Below the pieces are notes generated by a model. The model searched no databases, was not told the DNA's origin, and was given only the letters and a program-made list of their open reading frames with translations. Both the position numbers and the translations under genes were made by a program. 64,000 bases of DNA, from the NCBI GenBank assembly GCA_963922205.1, contig CAWUHX010000372.1, forward strand, positions 1-64,000. Direction: 5' to 3'. Origin of the DNA: Romanomermis culicivorax. Taxonomy: Eukaryota > Nematoda > Enoplea > Mermithida > Mermithidae. Positions 21,704-33,000 of this stretch are shown here, one piece after another (positions within the stretch are counted from its first letter, which is position 1; each line of letters opens with the position of its first letter).

Positions 21704-23354
21704 TAGAGCTTCACACGACAAAAATTTTGTACCCGGGTACCCGTTTATTCATTACCCAGGTACCCGAATTACGCGGGTATACCCGGGTACATGTTAAAAT
21801 GAGTTGTAATGTTAATGTACATATATAATATTAGACAGATACACTGTGAAAATAGAATGATGCATTACACACACTCTGTAGTCCCTACTACATAATATTT
21901 TTCAACACTTGTGTTGAAACACTGGTTGTGTTGTTGTATACAATAGGCTGCATAAGTATGTATATTGCGAATATAATGCAAGAGATGATGATTGATACAC
22001 ATCATCGAGGCACCTACGCTGCAAAATACTACACATCACATCACGATAGCTCAATATTATTGACGAGACAAAGCAAAATTTGCATACCTCCAGGGTTTTT
22101 TTTGACCTACAAGTCACAAGCCCAGTGGCTTGTTGACCTTAAATTTTACAAGCCATTCCAAATTTTTGCAAGCCAATTTTATAATATCAGTATACGTGAA
22201 TAAATTTCAATGCTAGGTTATTTTTTAAAGAAATGTATATATTGAGCATCATGGCAATCGATCGAAAAAGAGATGTCATTCAACATTTATTCAATAACAT
22301 TTTAGAGCCATTAATTCATTAAAATTCAGGAAACATTTGAAATTTTTGAGTTTGATTGAAGTCTAATCTACAAGCATTGTGGAAGAAATTTTCCAGCAAA
22401 CTATCCAAGAACATAATGACTTTGAATTACATGAGAAATCGATGGTTAAGTCGTCTATGATGACAAGTGAGAGCCCAAAAAAGGTATTAATCTTTCCTGC
22501 CTGAAACGCCGGAAAATTTTTTTGGGTATTGACATTCTGCGATACTGGAAAATCAATTTTTCAACCACTTGTTTGAAGAATTAGTTTCAAATTTTCTGTT
22601 CAAAGGTCGTAATTTCTAGAATTTCATGTTTGAAAAATTTTAAAATCATTAATTTATTCACACACTCTAATGAACTTGGCCAAATAGATATGATCAAGAA
22701 ATGTAGAAGTTTCCGAAAACTACTTCCATGAAGCTTTTGGATTGATTTTGCATTGAGAAAGGAATAACCACTTCAAAAAGTTTACAGAATTGATGTATTG
22801 ATCTTTCTCAAAAAATGTGTCAAGGGAAAAATGTGAATCTTCATTAAATATCAAGATGAAATATTGAAGATTACCAATTAAAACATGAGATAATATGTTT
22901 AAGATGATTAAAACTGTTAAAGATTAAATGATAAATGAAGGTAGACATGTTAGAAGCAGCGCCTGAGCTAGGAAATAAATAATAATGCTTATTTAAGTTA
23001 TAACCAGCATGAAGCGCCAGAAAATTTTGAGATTATGACCTTCTAAAATGCACCAAAATGCATCTTTTCTGTATCCGATATGATCAAACACATGACTCAA
23101 AAAATTCTGACAAGCCATTTTTGCTTGTTGGACTAAAATTCTACAAGCCATTTTGTCAGTCCAACAAGCCATGGCTTGTAAAAGGCTAAAAAAACTATGC
23201 ATACACCTCTACTCTCAAGTCTACATATTATACGCGATACAAAATGGGTACCCGAATTACCCGTGTACCTGGGTATACCCGGGTACCCAGGTAATGGTTT
23301 TCATTTTGTACCCGGGTATACCCGGGTAATTCGGGTACCCGGTGTGAAGCTCTA
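21704..23354. mobile_element. hAT-like non-autonomous element N1, splitting the NADAR ORF
   Basis: The inverted ends are TAGAGCTTCACAC/GTGTGAAGCTCTA. The target duplication CTTCTAGG/CTTTAGG (21,696-21,703 and 23,355-23,361) has one base lost. Both ends carry runs of GGGTACCCG and ACCCGGGTA words. Another element (N3, 22,091-23,199) seems nested inside. There is no coding sequence of its own. Confidence 0.8.
22091..23199. mobile_element. Probable hAT-like element N3 nested in N1
   Basis: Ends CAGGGTTTTTTTTG and, inward from the right, CATAGTTTTTTTAG, with flanks CATACCTC and CATACACCTC, which could be an 8-bp duplication with a 2-bp change. Inverted CAAGCC/GGCTTG words cluster at both ends. 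The middle (22,330-23,080) is family R sequence. Confidence 0.5.
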
Positions 23355-23727
23355 CTTTAGGACATTATACGAGGCCAATTGGTATAAGTATTCCCAGTTG
23401 AAGCATTTACGTCATACCTTTTTTAATATGCTCAATTATGAATTAGTCAAAACAAACCCTTTGATCAATATTGAGGTATTGGTATTCAAATGGAGGATCC
23501 TGGTATTAACAACCGCAATAACTGGGGAGCCAACAATTTGGGCAAAATTTTGATGAAGTTACATGACCAGATGGGATTGAATTTTGAATTTCAAAAAGAG
23601 GCAGAGCCATCGACTCATTTTTTGAATGGGCAAGTTAAAAGAGGCCCGGAAGTTTTGTCACCTAATGTAAATGATAGTCAGCAGCCTACAATCTAAACAA
23701 TCTGGTCTGAATTTTCTAACCCTGCAT

Positions 23728-24539
23728 TAGTGCTCCACAGCGGGTACCCAGGTAGACCTGGGTATCTGAGTTAATTTTCTGAATGAAACCCGGGTGCTAC
23801 TGGGGTAGACCCAGGTACCAAGGTCTCAACAAGATATTGTATAAACCGAATATTTATATACTATTACTTGTATTTATGTGCAGTTACAGTGAAGGAACAT
23901 GTTTTCCTGTACTAATTCAGTGCATTTATCTACTCAACGTGTTAAAAAGGCCACTTATGGCTCTCAAAAAGTCACTGTAGCATATTTTTAGCAACAAAAA
24001 ATCAATGTGTATTAACAATGAAGCACGAAACAGAAATATAAAAAAATCTTTGAGAAATTGTGCCTATGTGAAATATTGGTACTCGATACAGTATGAGAAA
24101 ACAATAAAAGTTGTAGAGATGCATTATGTATAAGATTGAAGAGGCATAAAAACAGATGATGATGGACCAGTAGAGATGGCTAAACCCATTCCTGGTGGGA
24201 TATCATTCGTCAAATAGTTGTGATGGGTGACCAGGTCACCACAATTTGCTTAAAAGAGTAAGAAATTTTGAAATATCAATTTTCTTCAAACAAAAATTTT
24301 TTTTTTTGAAAAAAATTTGTTTGAAGAAAATATATTATTGGCTTTCCTAACTTCTGTTTATTAGCACTTTGCAAGGCTCATGCCTCAAAATTTATGAGTT
24401 TTCTGAAAATTTTCATGGAGTGTGTTTATTCACTGACTTTTTAAATACTTGCATATAAAACCCAGGTATATCCAGGTAGCCAAAATACCTGGGTAACCTG
24501 GGTACCCAGGTCCTAGAATTTTGAAAGTGTGGAGCACTA
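23728..24539. mobile_element. hAT-like non-autonomous element N2
   Basis: The inverted ends TAGTGCTCCAC/GTGGAGCACTA are perfect and the 8-bp duplication CCCTGCAT is exact (23,720-23,727 and 24,540-24,547). GGGTACCCAGGT words near both ends relate it to N1. A central hairpin has 15-bp perfect arms (24,280-24,294 and 24,316-24,330). It sits between the NADAR ORF and ORF2. Confidence 0.9.
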
Positions 24540-24609
24540 CCCTGCATTAATCTAAACAGTTTGACTTAGCTTTTTTATTTTTTTTCCAACAACTGCTAGA
24601 CAAGGGAAT

Positions 24610-27140
24610 ATGCTCAGAGTAGCAACTCTGAATTGTGCAGGGTTATGGAGGAATGACTTGAAACTGAGAAAAATTTATGAGCAAACAAAAGATATAGATA
24701 TTCTAGCTTTACAGGAAACACATTTTAAAATTAAAAAAGATTCATTCTTTTTTAAGTGTACTTTTGAGAAATATTTTGCTTATAAACTTTCTTCTGCTGA
24801 CCAAACTGTACTGGTACAGCTTTATTAGTTAACCATACTTGTAGATTAACATTGGAGAGAAACGTTTTTGAAATGAAAGGCAGGGTACTAGCATATCTTG
24901 CAGAACTGGAAAAGAAAAAGTTTTATATTATGGTAATCTATGCTCCTGGGAAAGAAGCTGATAGAGCAAATTTTTGTGACAGTCTTCTCAAAAAAATGAA
25001 TGATTCCTTCAGGCATCATGATGAAGCAATCATCCTAGGCGACTTCAATTTTACAGAATGTGGTTTTCTTGATAGAGATTCATTTAGAGGCAAAGAGTAA
25101 GAAAAAGGAAAAGAAGAGTTTGAGGCTGTGAAAAGTAAGCTGGGATTATATGACATTTTTCGCTTGAACCATCCAAAGCTGAAAATTTTTACACTTATTT
25201 CCAATGCTCATAAGTCTGCTTCAAGAATTGATAGAATTTACACCACAAGAATTTTGTCTGACTCTTTCAAGAGCTACAGAGTATTGGACCTAGGAATAAG
25301 TGGAACTCTAGGAACTCTTTATGGTAACTATCAAATTAAATTTTTTGCTAGTTACATTTGGACCTTCTTTTTGGAAAATGAATGTTAGTTATCTTAGTAC
25401 AAAAGAAAATGAGATCATAAAAGAAGTTAGGAATTATTTCAAGAAAAATTTTGAAGATCTTATGGAAATCTCAGGCAAATCCTTAATTAATAAATGGGAA
25501 AGTTTCAAAGTAAACATAAAGCAGGATTTTATATATCTCAAAAAGAAAATTGATAAGAAGAATTTTAGAATAAGGAAGAATTGTGAAAACAAAATGAGTG
25601 AGATAAGAGAAAAGTTGAAATGTACTAACCAGGATCTGGGATTAAGAAAAAAATATAGAAAAGTTAAGAATGAGTATAAAATAGTGATCAAGGGTTTAAT
25701 TAATGAAAAGCTGAGTAAAACTCATTATCAAGACATTTTTGCTGATAGATGTTCACCTGCAACTGCAAAAGTTTTGCGAAAAAAATCTGCTGAGAATAGA
25801 ATAATAACTTCAGTCAGGACAGAGTGTGGTAATATATTAGAGGATCAATTAGAAGTTTTAGAAGAGTATAGAAGACAATATGAGAAGTTTTTCAAAACAG
25901 TTGGCATAAGTAGAGAATACAAAGAAATTTTCTTGGAAGAAAAATCGATTAAAATGGTTTCTGAGGATCAAAACAAGTTACTCAGAGAAGAATTTTCAGA
26001 AGAAGAAATTAGAAAGGCAATTTTCTCATTCAAGAAAGGAGAATCACCTGGAAGTGATGGAATTCCTATGGAGTATTATCAAAAGTTTATTGATTCTTTG
26101 GTACCTATATTGAAGAAATTATTATCTATTATAAATGATTCAGGTAAGATGACTAATACAATGTATCATAGTATTATATCTCAGATATATAAAGGAGAAC
26201 TTGATAAAGTCTGAAAGAAGTATAAAATTTTGGCAAAAATCTTGGTTAATAGAATGAAAAGTATCATGCCTGACATTGTGCATAAAAACCAGACATGTGC
26301 AGTGAAAGGAAGAGATATTAGAGGTGGACTGTTATCTATCTATAACTTGATTCATTATCAAAAGGAAACAGAAAAAAATCTTTAATTTTATCCATAGATC
26401 AAATGTTAGCTTTTGACATTGTTGAATGGGACCATATCTTTGGTACTTTGGTTTTTTTCAACTTTGATCCAAAATTCATACAATGGATAAAAATAGTTTA
26501 TAATTTAGGGGAATTGCAATCATCAGTATTGGTCAATGGCTATGAAACTTTTCCATTTAATGTAGGCAGAGGAATAAGACAAGGCTGTCCTTTATCACCT
26601 TTGATTTATGTGCTTGTATCAGGGACAGTATGCAATTACATCAGAAAAAATAGTGTAATAAGAGGATTACAAGTTCTAGGGAAAGAATTCAAGATAAATT
26701 GTTATGCTGATGATACAAATTTTTTCTTGACAGATTAATCAGTCAAGAAAATTTTTGATGTGTATGAAATGTTCAGAAAAGCCTCTGGGGCTACTTTGGA
26801 AAAGGAAAAGACTAAAATTCTTTGCATTGGTGACATGAAAGAAAATATTCCACATGAATATAAAGACTTCCTTGTTGAAAAGATGAGAATCTATGGAATC
26901 TACTTCAATAAGCAGGGAGCTGAACAAGATGAAAATGTTAATGCATTGAAAGAAGAAATCAGTAAATTTAGAGGAAACCTAGCATCAAGTAAAATTTCAT
27001 ATTATGCTAGAGCTAAAATTACTGATACATATTTTTTGTCTAAACTATGGTATTCAGCCTGGTTTTGTGACATAAAGCCGGATTTTGTTAAATACATTGA
27101 AAAATTTGCTACAAAGTTAAATTTTTGGTTGCTTTTATGA
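24610..27140 (+). pseudogene. LINE ORF2: AP endonuclease and reverse transcriptase
   Basis: The start MLRVATLNCAGLW is followed by ALQETHFK, ILGDFNF and SRIDRIYTTR, the signatures of an APE-type endonuclease; the final S-D-H motif is lost (GISGTLGTLYG). The linker and fingers at 25,321-26,214 contain KKGESPGSDGIPMEYYQKF. The palm has SIDQMLAFDIVEWD, GIRQGCPLSPLIYV and CYADDTNFF (YADD catalytic pair), then a thumb-like frame 26,760-27,140. Breaks: TTATTAG stop near 24,827, TAA at 25,098, a shift near 25,320, a stop at 26,212 and shifts to 26,403 and 26,739. The usual C-terminal domain is absent. Confidence 0.85.
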
Positions 27141-28349
27141 TTTTACAAATCAAGTGGCATGCTTTCAATATGATTTTTTTGCATTTCGTCTGACTATGAA
27201 AAATGATTGAATTGAATGCAAAATCAGACCAGTTATCAGCGAAATAAATGTCGAAAAGATTCATTTTCCAGTGTTGTAGTATCAAAAATTGAAAAAAACG
27301 TCTGGCAATTCATGCCCTAAGTCTGTTTACAAATGTTGTTGTTTCGCCCATACATGTAAGCAGGCCCCAAGGTCTGGGGGGTTGAACGACTTTTTTTGGG
27401 CCGGGGGTCAGTAATCCTCAAAATTGGGGGGGGGAGGGCCCCAAGGGAAAAAAATCGATTTTTTTCACAAAAAAAGTTCAAAAAATAGTAATTTTTTCCA
27501 AAAAAGATGGAAAAAATGTGTTCATGGTGCGAAGCACCCAGGAAATTCACATATATGTCACAGAAAAATCACAGACCATTTTTTGTTCAAAAATTGACAT
27601 TTTCCATCAAAAAACTAATATTTTTCAGTATTTTTCCGGCTAGAACTATAGGCCTTCCTATGGCTACCATATGGCTAGCCGATTGGAAAATCCTGGAGGG
27701 CAGTTGCCTAGCCATATGGTCGACGATTTCTGGGGAGGGTTTCCATAGCACTCCCCCCCCCCAATTTGTACATGTATATGGTTCCGCCCAAATTTGTGAA
27801 ATATCATTGACTTCAAGCTGATTTCTTAGCTGGTTAGCAGGTTGAAAAGATTGGCACATTCTTCAAGCATGAACATCATTAGGCTGAAAAATCGAATTTC
27901 AAATCATGAAATAAGTATTTAAAATACCCATCCTAAAACGCTCTAGAGTATGGGGATCAGAAAATAAAAAAAAATGATTCATGTGCAGTCTATTATTTTA
28001 CATTTTAACTTTTAACAGTAAGATTTATGCTTCCTAGTTCTACTGGTAGTTTTAACGTTTTGATTGCAACAAAACTCCTTTGGCTAGATGTTGCGCGAAT
28101 GAAGCTTGTAGAAGATCGTTCAATGTGTTTTACAAAAACTCCTCACAGAAAATGAACGCATTCAATAACTTGGAGACATAATACGTGTCAATTATTTTTG
28201 CTCGTGCATAATAGGAAACATTGAAACTAATAGTCTTCGTTTTAATCTTCTCAAATTCATTAGAAATACATACCATTAAGGTTTTCCAAACTACTAATGC
28301 CTAGTTTATCGAAATAGATTCAATAAATTTTAATCTTTTCTATAGTAAA
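27141..28349. other. Repeat-derived stretch with a hairpin and GCGAAGC motif
   Basis: 27,353-27,560 resembles 39,100-39,300 (a G-rich lead, then AAAATCGATTTTTT and a GCGNAGC hairpin at 27,527-27,539). A 13-bp perfect inverted repeat lies at 27,666-27,678 and 27,708-27,720. No gene was recognised. Confidence 0.5.
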
Positions 28350-30060
28350 ATCCTTATAAATATCAGGAACCTGATAATTTACAACATTTCCAAAAAGTAA
28401 AATTTTTGTCTTTACTTTTTTAAAAGTTGCATCAGTAAGCTTTTGAAACATTTCATATGCTTAAAAGATTCTTAGTACAGATTGAAAATCTCCAGCGAAG
28501 AAGTTTGTGTCATCGGCATAATTGCATAGTTTTACTGATTGGATTAAAATTTTTATTCCTTCAACTAAATTATCCCTACTAATAAAATTACTAAGTAACC
28601 TCAGAAACCAAAACATAGATTAAAGCCGAAAGTGGACAACCTTACCTAATTCCTCTACTGATTTCAAAAGGGAATGTTCCATAACCATTAATCAATAGAG
28701 ACAAAGTTAGGTATCCACTTTTGTATATCATTTTGATCCAGCTGATAAATTTTGAACTAAAATTAAAATACTCTAAACTAGAATTTTAGTCAAAGTTTTA
28801 TAGTCAACATTTAACATGGACATTGGAATCCCATTGCTTCTGTCAGTTTTGTCACTACTATCATTTCCTTTATGAATTTCAGAAATGATACTATGGTGCA
28901 TGGACTCACAAAGTTTACCTTCTTTAAACATGGTCAAGTAAGCATATCTTAAAACAGGAACTAGGTAATCTAAAAATTTTATGTGAAATTCTACAGGAGA
29001 CCATCGTTACCTGGAGACTTATCTTTTTAAAGGCTTTTTAAAAATCTTCATTGTCACTTCCTTCCACTGTATTAGGAGGCTAAAAAATAGTTGATGTAAA
29101 AAGCGACAATACTGATTATTGAATTCGCTCAAGACTTCTAACTGATCTTCCAAAGGAGTACCATCTAGCTTTTTAATGCTAAATGTTATTTTATTTTCAG
29201 CGGATCTCTCTTGTAACATTTTTGCTGTTGCAAGAGAATCCATCGGAGAGGATATCATGGTAATGAGTTTTCCTTAATTTGGCTTTAATGCCAGACTTAG
29301 TTAAAATTTTACGTTCATTTTTACTCTCTTTCAAACATTTCGAACATTCGAAGTTTCCTGGATTTTCCCTTATTCTGCCTTGGAATACCTTTATTCTACC
29401 TTCAACGTTTATTTTCTTTCGACAAAAACTTTTTTGCTGTAGTCTTTTAATGCGGGCAAATTCCCATCAACTGTAAAATTTGCCCATTTGTCCAGTGAAT
29501 TTTCAGCAGACTCACTATTTACTGTATTCGAAAGCTTTAAAAAGTGCTTTCGATCAATTCATTTAGCTTTTGATCCTTTGTTTCTAATAGACTTACATCC
29601 ATTTTCCAAAAGGATGGACCAATTTTTTCATCAAAAAATTTTTTGTTAAAGTTAATAACAAAACATTTATGATCACTAAGAATCAGCAAGTAGTCGACTT
29701 GAATAAATTCCATCTATGTATTCGAGAGCCAGTTTTTATGAGCATGTGAAATATGGGTAAACAACTTTAACTTTGGGTTATGAAATCTAAAAACATAAAT
29801 ACAAAAGATTCAGTTTATTTTTAATCGACTCGAAAATATCAGCATCAGTTTCGTTTTGTTTAGAATTTCTTGAAAAATTTCGATCTAGGTCCCTATTTTC
29901 AACAAAATTAAAATCATCTAGCACTAAAATTTCGTCATAATCTCGAAAATTAGTGGAAATATCCTGGTAGAGTTTTTCATAAAAGGTTTTTTGGATAAGT
30001 GGTATAATTTTCCAATCAAAATCATTTTTCTTAATTGGATAAAATGCAAAAAATTATGTT
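28350..30060 (-). pseudogene. Second, antisense relic of the same LINE type (ORF2)
   Basis: On the minus strand, from right to left: an endonuclease block at about 29,900-29,960 (DEILVLDDFNF), a linker block at 29,019-29,258 with TAKMLQERSAENK and LEDQLEVLSEF matching TAKVLRKKSAENR and LEDQLEVLEEY of the first copy, then GCPLSALIY near 28,640 and NYADDTNFF near 28,510. The copy is more decayed than the first; only one frame exceeds 70 codons. ORF1 and a NADAR segment were not seen to the right of it. Confidence 0.75.
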
Positions 30061-33000
30061 AAAGTATGGGACATAATTTAAAAAATCAGACAAGACCAGA
30101 CATGCACGGCAAGAATTTTCTAGGGTTGAGGGTCTTTGAGCTTTTTATCCAGGGGGTAGGGGGGTGGGTGAGCAAAAAACAAAAAAAAAAGTTCTGAAAG
30201 CTCGTTTTTCATACAAAATATGCACAAAAATCATCAAAAAAGCTGTCTTAAAAAAGTTCTGGGGGGGGGTGTTTGACGATTTTTTTAGGCCAGGGGAGGG
30301 TGGCCAGGGTATCAGGTATGGGGGTTTACCCCCCTACCCCCTATGTGCATTATGGACAAGACACCCTAGCATTGGATTTTTCAACCAGCGAAATCTATCA
30401 CTGTCCCAAACCGATGGTGTTCCTCTTTAAATCATCTGCCGAATACAAAGAAATTATTTTCCGAAAGTTCACAAATTTGTGAAAAATATCGAAAAAAATT
30501 TGATTTTCGTGGAATATATACTTAAACACAATGTCAAAGATAAAGTGATTAAACCATGAGATGAGGCATTATAGGTGGTAAGAACTATTGAATGCTAGCT
30601 AGTAAAAGAGGACATGATTACAGTCTTCCCCGAACTAGCTTATAGGAAGCGATGATCATAATAATTATTACCGTCGCGAGGCGCCAAATTTTTTTGTAGT
30701 TTTGACCTTCTAAAGTGTACCAGAAGAAGGCACGTTTTCGACTTGAAAATCCCTTTCGCCATTTCGTGGAAGAGCCCAAAATTTTTTCGTATTTTTCGAA
30801 AAAACGTGCATCATCAATTTGATTGGCCGAAAAAATTTGTCGATTTTTTTAGTTTTTTTCTGGCAAATTTTCTGGCTTAGTCTTAGGCTTAGACTTAATC
30901 TTGGGCCTGGGCTTAGGCCTAGGTTGAGGAGGAGACTTACGGTTGTAACAGTTTTTTGCTCACAGCAACGTTATTTTGGTTGTGCAGTGCAACCAAAGGC
31001 CTGACGTTCGTCCTGATTAGATTATAGGGTTTGCAGCCGGAAGACGCATAAGCGCCGAAATTACTGATATTCGAAACTATTAACACTTGTCACATTATTT
31101 ATGCTTCAGATCATTTGAAATTAATCTCATATAATGTACAACTATGACTCGTAAATTACTGGTTCCAGATATATTAGAATGATCAAACAAGCTCAAAAAA
31201 CATGAATAAAGCATCTGTCAAAATTTTTTAACCACAAAACGATTTCGCGAAAATGACGGAAAATGTTTGGTTCACGATCATCGATACATTAGTTGCAGAA
31301 AAATGAGCTAAAAAATGCGATTTCGGCGTTAAAACTAGTGATATTCCTTGGATATTTTTTGACATCTGGATATCCGGATATAGAGATCGGATATGCGGAT
31401 ATCTGGTGATTATATATGTGACAAAATCGACCTTCCTTCACTGTTTTTAATTTTATGAAAGCTAAGCTTCTAAAATGTTTTTTCATGTCGTCACTGGTGA
31501 TGATAGATATTAAAAGTTTTCCTATTTCAAATTGCCTTACGTTAACTATCATCAAGTGAGAAAAAAATACGAATAAGATTATCAGAAAAGTTAGATTGAA
31601 AAACTAAACGTTGAATATCGATGATTATGGAACATTTTTGACTCTGATTGCGTTGGTGATTGAGAAACGGTACTTCCTGAGCGCCGCGCTTCTTTCATAT
31701 TCAAATTAATAATGGTTACTATAATAGGCAGTGCGCAGAGCTGTAAAATTTAAAGATTTTAACATTTCTAAACGCGCCAGAACTGTTCAAAATTTGATTT
31801 CCAAAAAGCGTCTCCAGTTACAGGCTTCTTTCTACACGTACAAAGATCGGCCGAGAAATCTCTCTGCGAAGAAAATTTTTTATGCAACAAACACGATATT
31901 TCGTTGTTTTTTGCACAAACCTTCTTCCAAGATAGCAATTGAGTTCATTTGCTTCTGACTCAAAAGTATAGGGTTTTGAAAATGCAGCTTCTGTTCTTAT
32001 TGTTTTGTTGTTTCCTACATCATTCTGGCGCTGGGCAACAAATTTTTTTTAGACTTTTTAAAATGCTGGAAAATAAATTTAAGGATAAGTTATTCGATAA
32101 ACATACATGGTTCGAAAACATGTATATATCATTTTACAAACTGCGAAACATGTTCATACTTTCATAAGTTTGACAAATTAAAGCTGAAGTTTATGAAAAT
32201 CGCCTCCATTATGATCATGAATTCAAACTCGGCTCCATATATAAAATAATACTGACAAAAAAGGAAAAATTGAGATTTTTATCTCTCAAATGAACCAAAA
32301 TTCATCTTTTGCATGTCGAACCCCCGTATTTTTTCCCTTTGTCAAGAATTTTTTTCCCAGAAAGTTTGATTTGTTGAAAAACAGTGAATAGACTAATTTG
32401 AAAAATTACACAATAAGATCGGGCGCGAAGCGCCGGAAAATTTTCGATGATTTATGATTTTAGAGCCTGTAAAACACTTACTTCAAGTCAAAAATTGAAT
32501 GAAAATAACTACAATTCACTATGATATTAATGAATAAGTCAAAATTTAAGGACCCAAAATGGCTCCTAGACCTAAAATTTTAGGAGCCATTTCCAAACTT
32601 TTAGGGGCCCAGGCCCCTAAAATGACTAAGAAAAGCCTGGCCAGAAGACACCTTTCTATTCTTAACGGCTGACTTTTTCTTCCACATTTGTGGAAAAAGC
32701 TCAAAGTTAAAAAATCTAAAAAGCTACAAGTAAAAAAAAATTGTGCCTGTGTTTGATATATCAAGTTGATTGTATCTCAACTTGGCGCCCGTCGTGACTT
32801 AGCGTCTTGTTTTCTACTTTGGTGCCCATGGGATGGTAGAAAAATTAATTTATAGATTTCAAAGTACATTCCGTGGTTATATCGATGAAAAATTATTGAT
32901 CAAGAAAGAAAAATAATATATCTAGTTCACAAAGTTTACAAAAATCCGCCAAAGTGAATAGAGTATAATATGAAATTTGTATAATGCGATAGAAACACTT

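Larger units (their letters stand above)
21407..23696 (+). pseudogene. NADAR (YbiA/RibX-like) domain ORF inside a LINE
   Basis: Two parts, 21,407-21,703 and 23,362-23,696, are split by the 1,651-bp element N1. Part one has CKFTIHGQTYKSTEHYLFAQ, the glutamate-containing core motif of NADAR domains, then KRLGEQFDW and ALTKF. Part two continues with LYEANWYKYSQLKHL, a frameshift and a TGA where the family has Trp, then GIGIQMEDPG and WGANNLGKILMKLHDQ, the closing NADAR motif. Together this is about 215 residues, roughly family size plus a short tail. Characterised NADAR proteins act on ADP-ribosylated nucleobases or on N-glycosidic bonds of related nucleotides. The start codon overlaps the ORF1 stop (ATGA), so coupled translation is plausible. 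This copy is inactive. Confidence 0.75.
18030..27140 (+). mobile_element. Tx1/L1-type LINE, degenerate, with three insertions
   Basis: In order: remains of the ORF1 N-terminus (about 18,047-18,160), ORF1 with a CCHC knuckle (to 21,410), a NADAR-domain ORF (21,407-23,696), and ORF2 with AP endonuclease and reverse transcriptase (24,610-27,140). Three DNA elements (18,161-20,676; 21,704-23,354; 23,728-24,539) interrupt it, and removing each with one TSD copy rejoins the LINE sequence. There are stops and frameshifts in every ORF. The 3' end after the thumb region is missing; dispersed repeat begins at about 27,140. The Tx1 assignment rests on ORF2 wording (NCYADDTNFF; KILAKILVNRMK) and is from memory. 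Confidence 0.8.

Noticed and set aside
21407-21706. Recent bacterial transfer of a YbiA-like gene
   Set aside because: It is flanked in the same orientation by LINE ORF1 and ORF2, overlaps ORF1 by ATGA, and shares their AT-rich codon use, so it belongs to the LINE.
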